From Gemmata massiliana (lineage in GTDB: Bacteria; Planctomycetota; Planctomycetia; Gemmatales; Gemmataceae), in assembly GCA_000531095.1 (NCBI GenBank), contig HG799472.1:1-64000 (forward strand): 64,000 nt of DNA. The letters are read 5' to 3'. Below the pieces are notes generated by a model, which saw nothing but the letters and a program-made list of their open reading frames with translations, had not been told where the DNA came from and searched no databases. How positions within the stretch are numbered: position 1 is the first letter of the stretch; each line of letters opens with the position of its first letter. Both the position numbers and the translations under genes were made by a program. Positions 8,172-16,243 of the stretch are shown here, one piece after another.

Positions 8172-10577
8172 CTACTTCTTCACGTTCTTGACGTACTTGT
8201 CGAACCACGCGATCTGCTCGTAGAGCACGTGGCCGATGGACTCGCGTGCGGAGTACCCGTGGTCCTCGTGCGGCAGCAGCACCAACCGCACGGTGCCGCC
8301 GGTGCCGCGCACGGCCTGGTACATGCGCTCGCTCTGCACCGGGAACGTGCCCGGGTTGCTGTCCGCGGCGCCGTGGATCATGAGGAGCGGGTCTTTGATC
8401 TTCTCCGCGTGGTAGAACGGCGACATCTTGCCGTAAATCTCCGGCGCCTCCCAGAACGTCCGGCGCTCGTTTTGGAAGCCGAACGGGGTGAGCGTGCGGT
8501 TGTACGCCCCGCTCCGCGCGATACCCGCTTTGAACAGCTTTGCGTGCGCGAGCAAGTTCGCCGTCATGAACGCGCCGTAACTGTGCCCCATCACCCCGAC
8601 GCGGTCCGTGTCGATCCCGAACTCGGCGGCCTTATCGAGTGCCGCTTGTGCGTTCGCGTTGAGCTGCTCGATGAAGTCGTTGTTCGCTGTTTCGGGCGGG
8701 CCGACGATTGGCATGGACACTTCCATCACCGCGTAGCCTTGCGTGAGGAAGAACAGGTGCGAGTAACCGGTGACGCTCGTGAACCGGTGCGGCGAACCGG
8801 TGACCTGGCTCGCAGTGTCCGCGGACGCGAACTCGACCGGGTAAGCGTAAAACACCGCGGGAATCTTGGCGCCCTCTTTGTGGTCTGGGGGCAGGTGCAG
8901 CGTGAACGAGATCGTGGTCCCGTCGGCGCGCTTGGTGGTGACGAGTTGTTTCTTCGCCTTACGTAGTTCCGGGGCCGGGTCGGTGTTCTTCGTGAGTGCC
9001 TTTTCGTGCGCGCCGTCGCGGTAGTAGTAATTCGGCGGTTCGCTCACCGACTCGCGCCGAATAAGTACCTTCGTCCCGGACACGTTCAGCACCCGAACCA
9101 CTTCTTCGTACACCCCCTCTGGGCAGTGGTAGAGGCGCTCCGATTTCGTCGTTTTGAGGTCGAATTTGTCGAGGAACGGCCGGTCACCCTTCGGGGTCGA
9201 GCCGTCGCCGCGCAGGAAGAACGTGTCGCCCGCCGGGTCGCCCGCGGTGCGGATGACCGAGTGCCCGCTCGGGAGTTGCCGCATCATCGGGGTGCCCGGA
9301 TCGCCGTAGTGGTCCTGCACGGAGCGCTCGAAGAGGAGCTTCGGCTCGGAGGCCAGCAGCGCGGTGCTCGATACCAGGAACGTGCGCCCCCACTTGCGGT
9401 CGCGGTCATAATCGCGGACGAGCATCCGGTTCCCGGTCGGGAAGAAATCGGTCCCCGCCAATCGGTGCTCGACCTTCAGCAGTTCCGTACCTCGAATTTC
9501 GCCGCCGGCAGTCGCGGTGAAGAGCGCGTCGCGGTGCGGAACTTTCTTCTTGGGGTCGCCGCCGTCCTGGGCTTCGGCCCAAATGAGCGCGTGCGGGAGG
9601 GTGGGCACCCACCGGATCGCACGCGGGCCGGTCGGCACGCCCTCGATGGGCACTTTGTCTTGCAGCGGCAGTTCCGCGACGGTGGAGTCCTTCGCGCCGG
9701 TCGCTTTGTAGACTTCGACCGCACGCGGGAACGCCGAGTACGGGTACAGGTACGAGAACGGCTTCTGCGCGCGGTACAGCAGCACGAACTGACCGTCCGG
9801 CGACGGATCGCACCCGATGTTGATCGAGGGCTTGCCGATCGATTGAATCGTGGGTTTCTCGGCTTCGCCGCTGATGAGCGCAAGTTGCGACGTGCAGTAG
9901 TGCTCGAACAGTGCCGCGTCGTGCGGGTCTTTCAGCATGTCCTGGAACGTGCGAACAGGTGCCGCTTTTCCGCCACTCTCCTGGATCACCGGACCGGCCG
10001 GCGCGATCGGGGGAGTGGGGGCATCGCCGCGCCCTTCGGGAATGAGTTGCACGAGCAGCGTTCGGCTGTCCGGCATCCACTGTGCAGATTCGCCGATCGC
10101 GGCGTTCAGGCGCACGCCTTTGATTTTCTCCAACTTCAGTTCATCGAGCGCGCACACCCACAACTCGATGCCGGCGTCCGTGGTGCTCTGGACCGCGAAT
10201 CGCTTGCCGTCCGGTGCCCACATCGGGAGCCCGATCTTGGCTTTCTCGGGCAGGGCGATCGGCTTCGGGTCGCCGCCCGTGACCGGAACCAGCGACAGCC
10301 CGGTGACGCGCGTGGGCCGCGCGGGGCCGTTCGTTCGGGGATTGATGCGCAACCCCGCGAGCCGGAGCATCGGCGCCGCGACCTCTTCGATCGACGGGTA
10401 CCGCGCGGACTGCACGAGCAGCACGTTTTCGCCCGTCGGACTGATCGAAAGGGCCGGCGGAGCGGGGGCATCAAGAATGTCGATGACCGCTTGCGGCGGT
10501 TTCTGGTAACCCTCTTGCCCGAAGGCGTCCACGGAAATGGTCAACGCGCACACCCCACACAACAGCAGACGAAACAT
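8172..10577 (-). CDS. Secreted prolyl oligopeptidase family (S9) peptidase, glutamyl-endopeptidase-like
   Basis: The 801-residue protein begins with a signal peptide (MFRLLLCGVCALTISVDAFG), then a beta-propeller-like region, then an alpha/beta hydrolase domain. The catalytic triad can be assigned: Ser666 in GHSYGAFM, Asp739 in IHGAADSN and His773 in PHEDHGY. The catalytic domain resembles the glutamyl endopeptidase (S9D) branch. It should cleave peptides in the periplasm or outside the cell. The ATG at 10577 starts the signal peptide. It is divergent from the ThuA-like gene; the shared 130-bp gap should hold both promoters. Confidence 0.88.
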   Translation of the reverse strand: MFRLLLCGVCALTISVDAFGQEGYQKPPQAVIDILDAPAPPALSISPTGENVLLVQSARYPSIEEVAAPMLRLAGLRINPRTNGPARPTRVTGLSLVPVTGGDPKPIALPEKAKIGLPMWAPDGKRFAVQSTTDAGIELWVCALDELKLEKIKGVRLNAAIGESAQWMPDSRTLLVQLIPEGRGDAPTPPIAPAGPVIQESGGKAAPVRTFQDMLKDPHDAALFEHYCTSQLALISGEAEKPTIQSIGKPSINIGCDPSPDGQFVLLYRAQKPFSYLYPYSAFPRAVEVYKATGAKDSTVAELPLQDKVPIEGVPTGPRAIRWVPTLPHALIWAEAQDGGDPKKKVPHRDALFTATAGGEIRGTELLKVEHRLAGTDFFPTGNRMLVRDYDRDRKWGRTFLVSSTALLASEPKLLFERSVQDHYGDPGTPMMRQLPSGHSVIRTAGDPAGDTFFLRGDGSTPKGDRPFLDKFDLKTTKSERLYHCPEGVYEEVVRVLNVSGTKVLIRRESVSEPPNYYYRDGAHEKALTKNTDPAPELRKAKKQLVTTKRADGTTISFTLHLPPDHKEGAKIPAVFYAYPVEFASADTASQVTGSPHRFTSVTGYSHLFFLTQGYAVMEVSMPIVGPPETANNDFIEQLNANAQAALDKAAEFGIDTDRVGVMGHSYGAFMTANLLAHAKLFKAGIARSGAYNRTLTPFGFQNERRTFWEAPEIYGKMSPFYHAEKIKDPLLMIHGAADSNPGTFPVQSERMYQAVRGTGGTVRLVLLPHEDHGYSARESIGHVLYEQIAWFDKYVKNVKK

Positions 10578-10707
10578 GACTGCCCTCCCGAACGTCGTTC
10601 AGGCAGTGTACCCGCTCGATACGCGAGCGTATACTGAGCGACGACCTGGAAGAACCTATCCCTCGGGGTAGGTTATCGGTCCGCCACCCTCACCCACCGT
10701 ACACGCT

Positions 10708-11727
10708 ATGAAACACATCCGATTCGCTGCCCTGCTCGCTCTGGTCGCGCTTCCCGCACTCGGGCGCGCGGAAGACAAGTTCGTCGTACTCGAAGGCGGC
10801 GACGGCCCCGGGAAGGGCAAACACATTGTCCTCGTGAGCGGCGACCAGGAGTACCGCTCCGAAGAGGCGCTCCCGCAGCTCGCGAAGATCCTCTCCAAGC
10901 ACCACGGGTTCAAGTGTACGGTCCTGTTCACGGTGGATCCCAAAGACGGAACTGTCAACCCGAACATCAACAACGTTCCGGGACTCGAAGCCCTCCAGAC
11001 TGCCGACCTCCTGGTGATTTTCACGCGGTTCCTCAACCTGCCCGACGACCAGATGCAGCACGTCGTTGATTACGTGGCCGCAGGGAAGCCCGTGGTCGGG
11101 TTGCGCACCGCGACCCACGCTTTCAACATCCCGAAGGACCGGAAGTTCGCGAAGTTCTCGTGGAGCAACGGCGAGTCGGACTTCAAGCAGGGGTTCGGCA
11201 AGCAGGTGCTCGGCGAAACGTGGGTCGCGCACCACGGCTCGCACGGCAAAGAGGGCACGCGGGGCATCGTTGTGAAGGGTCAGGAGACTCACGGGATTCT
11301 GAAGGGCATCGCGCCCGGCGCGATCTTCGGTACCACGGACGTGTACACGGTTACGCTCCCGCTGCCCGGTGACAGCACGCCCCTCGTGCTGGGCGAGGTG
11401 ACCGAAACGCTGAAGCCCGACTCGAAGGCCGTGAACGGCAAGAAGAACGATCCGATGATGCCGGTTGCGTGGACCAAGACCTACAAGGGCGCGGGCGACA
11501 AGACCGGCCGCGTGTTCACGACCACGATGGGCGCGTCGCAGGATCTGGAGTTCGAGGGCACCCGGCGGCTGATCGTGAACGGGTGCTTCTGGGCGGCGGG
11601 GCTGGAATCGAAGATCCCCGACAAGACGAACGTGGACCTCGTAGGTACGTTCAAGCCGACGGCCTTCAAGTTCAAGGGCAACGCCGACTGGAAGCCCGGT
11701 GTTACGCCGGCCGATTTGCTGAAGTGA
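10708..11727 (+). CDS. Exported ThuA-like domain protein
   Basis: The 339-residue protein has a clear signal peptide (MKHIRFAALLALVALPALGRA) and a ThuA-like fold related to class I glutamine amidotransferases: HIVLVSGDQEYRSEEALPQL, ADLLVIFTRFLNLPDDQM, GKPVVGLRTATHAF, HHGSHGKEGTRG and FTTTMGASQDLE. ThuA-like domains are common in exported planctomycete proteins linked to carbohydrate metabolism, with no agreed activity. The ATG at 10708 opens the signal peptide. Downstream is a structured non-coding element. Confidence 0.82.
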   Translation: MKHIRFAALLALVALPALGRAEDKFVVLEGGDGPGKGKHIVLVSGDQEYRSEEALPQLAKILSKHHGFKCTVLFTVDPKDGTVNPNINNVPGLEALQTADLLVIFTRFLNLPDDQMQHVVDYVAAGKPVVGLRTATHAFNIPKDRKFAKFSWSNGESDFKQGFGKQVLGETWVAHHGSHGKEGTRGIVVKGQETHGILKGIAPGAIFGTTDVYTVTLPLPGDSTPLVLGEVTETLKPDSKAVNGKKNDPMMPVAWTKTYKGAGDKTGRVFTTTMGASQDLEFEGTRRLIVNGCFWAAGLESKIPDKTNVDLVGTFKPTAFKFKGNADWKPGVTPADLLK

Positions 11728-11744
11728 GAATCTGTGTTCCGGTT

Positions 11745-11941
11745 GTTCGGCCGTGCCGGGTGCAGTTAGCTCGGTGGTTTCCACCAGGATGATGTTGCGT
11801 CATCCGAGCACTTGCTTTTCGACCCCTCCGCGGGGACCGCTGTTCCAGCACCGCTATCCGGACGATATCGTCCGAGTCACGGATGGCCGCGAGCGCTCCG
11901 TGCCCCAGGTTCAGAAGTAACCGCACCCGGCACGGTCGAAC
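11745..11941. repeat. 19-bp inverted repeat bounding structured element copy A
   Basis: The arms 11745-11763 and 11923-11941 are complementary over 19 nt with a single G-T pair. They enclose structured element copy A and a 16-nt palindrome at 11859-11874. The right arm ends 15 bp before the kinase stop codon at 11956. The unit may be a small mobile or dispersed element inserted between two converging genes. Confidence 0.6.
11766..11858 (+). ncRNA. Candidate structured RNA element, copy A
   Basis: From TTAGCTC to CGCTATC this 93-nt sequence aligns almost gap-free with 41464-41555. Hairpin 1 (11773-11785) is GGTGG-TTT-CCACC. Hairpin 2 (11787-11805) is GGATGA-TGTTGCG-TCATCC. GCTC (11769-11772) and GAGC (11806-11809) can close a three-way junction around them. 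A GCTG-TTC-CAGC hairpin follows. Compared with copy B, paired bases change together while unpaired loops and the flank CGCTGTTC-AGCACCGCTATC are conserved. Strand is assumed; the reverse strand folds too. Function unknown. Confidence 0.5.
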
Positions 11942-11955
11942 GATCGGAATCGCAC

Positions 11956-14433
11956 TCAGTTCTTCTTCGGCGGGAAGCCGTCTTTCTTGCCCCAACCCCG
12001 CTCTCCCTTTTTACCCCCGTACCACAAACCGAACGGCCCGGGCGGGAAGTCTTCGGTGAAGCCCAATTCTTTGAGATTCGCGAGAGCTTTGTTCATTGCG
12101 CGGTGGTCATTTTGTTCCTTGCAGACCTGCGCGAGCATCCAGTACGTATCGGCCAGTTGCATACGCCCGGGGGTGAAGCGCGGGTGCCCCTCTTGCGGTT
12201 GCCGCTCGCCCGGTTCAACGGACTCGGATTGTTCCCGGATCGATTGTTCCAGTTCCTCGCGTGCGGCTGTTAATTTTCCCTGGAATTTTAGTGTGCTCGC
12301 GAGGCGCTGGCGCACGAATCCGAGTTCCGTGTGACCGTGCGGCGGACGGTCGTCTTCGGGCACGGAAGTAAACGCTGCGATCGCGTTGCGGTACGCGGCT
12401 TCGGCGGCCTCGGGCCGGTCTTCGGACTGCTCGTGTGCCAGCCCGACGCGAACGAACACGGACCCGGTGAGCCACACGTTCCCGCGTGCGAGTTCGGCCG
12501 CGCGCCGGAGGGGGACGTCGCGGTCGTTTGGGTACGCCTCCTGCGGCGCGACCAGGTACACAATGACGAGTTCCGTTCGCATCGATTCGTTGTCGGGGTA
12601 CTTCTCCACGAGCGGCTTGAGCAGCGCGACCGCGCGCCGGTACGCGGTGATCGCCTTGTCCGGGCGCCGCTGTCGCACGTTCGCCTCGCACAAGCGGCGC
12701 GACGCCTTCGCCGCTTCAAACTGGAGTAGCGGGTCTTCGGGCGCGTTTTGCTCGACGAACTTGTCGTAGAACGCGAGGACCGCTTCCAGGATCGCGGCCT
12801 TGTCCGCACCGAAGTCGCGCGGTCCCGGTAGTTCAGGCGGACCGTTCGGGCCACCCGGCCCCCCAGGGCCAGGGCCACCGGGACCACCAGGACCAGGACC
12901 GTTTGGGCCTCCCGGTCCCCCGGGACCGCCCGGACCTCCCGGTCCGCCCCCGAAACTGAGGAAGATATGGTTCTCCGGTCCGCGCCCCGCCATTGGCATC
13001 ATGATGCCGAAATTCGAGTGCGAGTTGCTGCTCGCGGCCTCGAAAACCTTGGCGAACGTTTCGAGTGAGAGCTTCAGGTTCGCGCGGAGCTTGTCGGACA
13101 TCTCGCGAACTTCGTTCGTCGCGGTTTCGGCCTCCTTGCGGCGTTTCTCCTCGCGTGCGTAGCCCATCCACCCCGTCACGGCCGCGAAAATGAGGGCCGC
13201 GGTCGTGGTGAACGCGAGCGACGCGACCGTCGGGTTGCGCCGGCACGCGAGCCACGCGCGCGAAACGAGCGTCATGCGCCGGGCCTTGATGGGCCGGTCG
13301 TCGAGAAACGCTTCGAGGTCGCGTGCGAGGTCGCGTGCGGTCGCGTACCGGTTCTTCGGTTCGCGGGCCATCGCCTTCAGGACGATGGTTTCCAGGTCGC
13401 GCGGGACGTCCGGGTTCAGCGTGCGCGGGGCCGGCGGGTCCGCGTCGGCCACCTTCTTGATGAGTTGGGCCGGGCTGTCGGCCGCGTAGGGCGGTTCGAG
13501 CGTGAGTAGTTCGTAAAGCGTCGCGCCCAGACCGTACACGTCGCTCCGGGCGTCCGCGGCTCCGGTCAGGCACTCGGGCGGGAGATACTGGAGCGTGCCC
13601 AGGATGTCACCGGTTGCGGTGAGTCCGTGGATGTGCATCATCTTTGCCAGGCCGAAGTCCGTCACCCAGACGGTTTCGCCGTCGAGAATGAGGTTCGCCG
13701 GCTTCACGTCACGGTGCAACACGCCCTGCTTGTGGGCGTAGTGCAGCGCGTCTGCGGCCTGCACCCCGACCCCCGCGATGAACCGCCAGTCGCTTCGTTG
13801 GGGACCGTTGAGTTCGGGTTCGATCACCTCGAACGGGGCCGGTGTGCTCGTGGGCTTCGCGACGGGAGTATTGGGCGTGTGGGCGCGCGTTTCGTTGGAG
13901 GCTTCGTCGCTCTTGTTCAGGCTCTTGCGCCACTGGCGCACCACGGAATGCAGCCCGCACCCGGGGATGAGTTGCATCACGTAGTACGGCAGCCCGTCCT
14001 GTTCGCCGACGCCGAATACGGGAACGATGTTCGTGTGGTGGAGCTTCGCCGCAGCCAGTGCCTCGCGCACGAATCGCTCGCGCTGGACCGGGTCGAGTTG
14101 GGCGTGCCGCGCGAGTACCTTGAGCGCGACGGGTCGGTCGAGCGATTCCTGCACCGCCTCGAACACCACGCCCATTCCGCCGCGCCCGAGTTCGCGCACG
14201 ATGCGGAAGTCGCCGAGCCGGTCGGGGAGCGATTTCTCCGTCAGGCTCGTGGGGTTGCGGAACCGCTTCAGCAATTCCATCTGAGCGACGGCCGGGAGCA
14301 ACTCCTGGAGTTGTTCCGCGTGCTCGGGGTGCGCAGCGGCGTAAGCGCTGACGGACGGGTGTTCCCCGCGCCGCAGCAGGTCGGCGAACTCTTCGGCCAG
14401 TACGTCTACCGGGTCGCGATCGTCGGAGTTCAT
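11956..14433 (-). CDS. Transmembrane Ser/Thr protein kinase with collagen-like segment and TPR region
   Basis: The 825-residue protein has a kinase domain (about 75-380) with the glycine loop GRGGMG (83-88), Lys105, HRDVKPANL and DFGLAK. A transmembrane helix at about 420-445 (VASLAFTTTAALIFAAVTGW) is followed by a coiled segment, a Gly-Pro-rich collagen-like stretch (GGPGGPGGPGG, encoded around 12838-12955) and a TPR-like helical region. The kinase is cytosolic and the C-terminal part probably outside. It lies 134 bp downstream of an ECF sigma gene on the same strand, a planctomycete pairing that suggests the two work together. A GC-rich hairpin (14532-14549) sits between them. Confidence 0.88.
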   Translation of the reverse strand: MNSDDRDPVDVLAEEFADLLRRGEHPSVSAYAAAHPEHAEQLQELLPAVAQMELLKRFRNPTSLTEKSLPDRLGDFRIVRELGRGGMGVVFEAVQESLDRPVALKVLARHAQLDPVQRERFVREALAAAKLHHTNIVPVFGVGEQDGLPYYVMQLIPGCGLHSVVRQWRKSLNKSDEASNETRAHTPNTPVAKPTSTPAPFEVIEPELNGPQRSDWRFIAGVGVQAADALHYAHKQGVLHRDVKPANLILDGETVWVTDFGLAKMMHIHGLTATGDILGTLQYLPPECLTGAADARSDVYGLGATLYELLTLEPPYAADSPAQLIKKVADADPPAPRTLNPDVPRDLETIVLKAMAREPKNRYATARDLARDLEAFLDDRPIKARRMTLVSRAWLACRRNPTVASLAFTTTAALIFAAVTGWMGYAREEKRRKEAETATNEVREMSDKLRANLKLSLETFAKVFEAASSNSHSNFGIMMPMAGRGPENHIFLSFGGGPGGPGGPGGPGGPNGPGPGGPGGPGPGGPGGPNGPPELPGPRDFGADKAAILEAVLAFYDKFVEQNAPEDPLLQFEAAKASRRLCEANVRQRRPDKAITAYRRAVALLKPLVEKYPDNESMRTELVIVYLVAPQEAYPNDRDVPLRRAAELARGNVWLTGSVFVRVGLAHEQSEDRPEAAEAAYRNAIAAFTSVPEDDRPPHGHTELGFVRQRLASTLKFQGKLTAAREELEQSIREQSESVEPGERQPQEGHPRFTPGRMQLADTYWMLAQVCKEQNDHRAMNKALANLKELGFTEDFPPGPFGLWYGGKKGERGWGKKDGFPPKKN

Positions 14434-14567
14434 AATCGGCCGCTTTCTTCACCTGGGGCGCGACAGCATAGCATACCGCGTGGGCGGTGGCCCCGGAGGT
14501 GTTTAACGGATAGCAAATCAGGCGAGGGGAGGAGGCGCGGGCGCGCCTCTCGTTGGCATGAAATCTC

Positions 14568-15197
14568 TTACCCGCCGAAGCCCGGGATCGTTTCGAGGAT
14601 CTGTTTCAGGCGGGCGAGTGCCCGGACGTAGCGCTTGCTCGCGGCGGCGGGTTGGACCCCGAGCAGTGCCGCGGTCTCGGTGTTGCTCAGTTCTTCAAAG
14701 TGGCGCAGTGCGAGTACCTCGCGGTCGAGCGCGTCCATGCTGTTGAGCGCTTCTTCCAGGTGGGTGAACGCTTCCGTCCGCGCCGCCGCGTGGCTGGGGC
14801 TGCTCCCGTTCCCGAGCAGGCACGCCGCGAGGCACGCCGAGTCCGTGGTCGGCCCGCCGCGGTTGATGGACACCTCTTGCCCCACGTCGCGCTTCTGGGC
14901 CAGGTGCTCGCGGTGGACGTCGGCGAGGCGCTGGCCGACGATCAGCCGCAGCCACCCGAAGAACGGCTGGTCCGGCTTCTCGAAGTAGTGGTCGACGCGC
15001 TTCAGGGCATCGATGTACGCCTCCTGGAGCACGTCCGACGGCGACACGCGGCCCGCAAGCCGGTGATCGAGCCGGAGCTGAACCATTCGGCGCAACTTGT
15101 TCCGGTGCCGCGCGAAAAGTTCTGCCAGGGCTTGCTGGTCGCCGGCCCGCACCTTGGTGAGCAGTTCCGCGATCTCCACTTCCGCTTCGACGGCCAT
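14568..15197 (-). CDS. ECF-type RNA polymerase sigma factor, planctomycete type
   Basis: The 209-residue protein has sigma region 2 (AELFARHRNKLRRMVQLRL, VSPSDVLQEAYIDALKR, FFGWLRLIVGQRLADVHR) and region 4 (MDALDREVLALRHFEELSN, TETAALLGVQPAAASKRYVRAL). Length and the long linker match the planctomycete sigma group often encoded beside STPK genes. It should redirect RNA polymerase to specific promoters. The ATG at 15197 has GAGGAA upstream; an earlier in-frame start lies within the divergent promoter region. The kinase follows on the same strand. No anti-sigma factor is seen, so kinase signalling may control it (inference). Confidence 0.87.
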   Translation of the reverse strand: MAVEAEVEIAELLTKVRAGDQQALAELFARHRNKLRRMVQLRLDHRLAGRVSPSDVLQEAYIDALKRVDHYFEKPDQPFFGWLRLIVGQRLADVHREHLAQKRDVGQEVSINRGGPTTDSACLAACLLGNGSSPSHAAARTEAFTHLEEALNSMDALDREVLALRHFEELSNTETAALLGVQPAAASKRYVRALARLKQILETIPGFGG

Positions 15198-15404
15198 CGT
15201 ATTCCTCGCGTCAGCGCTGTTGTGAAGATAAACGGCTCCGGCCCATTCCTCGCGACCGTGAACGCGGGCGCAAGTAATGATAACGGTCTGAGTAAGAGGT
15301 CGTGACCGGGGCCGTTCGCCGTTTTTCATTATGACAGAGAACGCGACACTTTGGGCGCTGCGATTCGCCCGTGTTGTCCTCTCCTATCGCTGCGGAGAAA
15401 CGGG

Positions 15405-16182
15405 ATGTTCTGGGTTTCAAAAGTGTTGGCTCCGGCCGCTCTGGTACTGGGACTCGTGGGGGCCGCTGTTGTGACGGCTGCTCCGGACGGCAACCAACCG
15501 CCGTTCGGCGGGAAGGGGCAGTTCGGTAAGGGCGGCAAAAAGGCCGACGAGAAGGTCGAGCAAAAGAAAGCCGACGAGAAGAAGAAGGTTGAAGACAAGA
15601 AGGGGCCGCCCCCGGCGCCGAAGAGCGACGCGGTGGTGGATGCGTGGCTGAAAGTGTTGCTCGAAAAGATCACTGACCCGCACGACACGGTGCGCGACAG
15701 CGCCCGTGGGGCAATCGTCGCGGTCGGCCCGGCGGCACTCCCAGCGCTCCAGAAACTGGCCGACGGCGACGATCCCGCCAAGGCGGTCGCGGCCCGCAAG
15801 TTGATCCACGCGATCCACGGGCACCACCCGGCTCACGCCGACCATCCCGGTCACCCCGGCTTCGGAGGCGGCATGCGTGGCCCGGGCTTCTCCGGTGGAC
15901 CCGGGGCCGGACCGATGGGACAGCGCGGGCTGGGTGGCTCGGGCGGACAACGCGGAATGGGGCCGGGCGGTCCGGGTGGGCGCGGTGGGTTCCCCGGCGG
16001 GCCGGGCAGTGGGGCCGGGTGGTCGAGGTCCGGGCGGCTTCGGTGGGCCAGGTGGCTTCCCGGGTATGGGGCCGGGCGGTCGCGGCGGGTTCCCCGGTGA
16101 ACGCGGCCCGGGGCGCCCCGGGCGCGAAGAGGAGAACGAACTCGAAGTCGCGCCGATGCCGCGTGACCTGGCGAACCGCTAA
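15405..16182 (+). CDS. Secreted HEAT-like, collagen-like Gly/Pro-rich protein with frameshift
   Basis: The protein begins MFWVSKVLAPAALVLGLVGA (signal peptide), then a Lys/Glu-rich coiled stretch, a HEAT-like pair of helices (TVRDSARGAIVAVGPAALPA) and a Gly-Pro-rich tail. In the starting frame the collagen-like text degenerates after GGPGSGAG and ends at 16100. From about 16015 the +1 frame continues the same Gly-Pro text and ends in EEENELEVAPMPRDLANR at 16182. The switch falls at GGGG (16011-16014); one G fewer would fuse the frames. It may be slippage, a sequence error or a true mutation. GGAG lies 8-9 nt before the ATG. Divergent from the sigma gene. Confidence 0.65.
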
Positions 16183-16200
16183 TCCAGTGAAAATTTTAAT

Positions 16201-16243
16201 GACGCGGCCCCGGTTTACTGCCGGGGCCGCGTCGTTTCTATTT
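16201..16243. terminator. Bidirectional intrinsic terminator
   Basis: GACGCGGCCCCGG (16201-16213), a 7-nt loop and its complement (16221-16233) form a 13-bp stem. It is followed by GTTTCTATTTC on the plus side and ATTAAAATTTT on the minus side. It separates the converging collagen-like and beta-lactamase/VanX genes. Confidence 0.85.

Noticed and set aside
14532-14549. GAGGCGCG-CGCGCCTC hairpin between the sigma and kinase genes
   Set aside because: The 8-bp stem with a 2-nt loop is too tight for a good terminator, has no T-tract, and may be a chance GC palindrome.
15405-16182. CRISPR-like or direct repeat array in the Gly-Pro-rich gene
   Set aside because: Short repeated GGTCCGGG-type units reflect collagen-like codons, not spacer-separated repeats. 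No CRISPR arrays were seen in the window.
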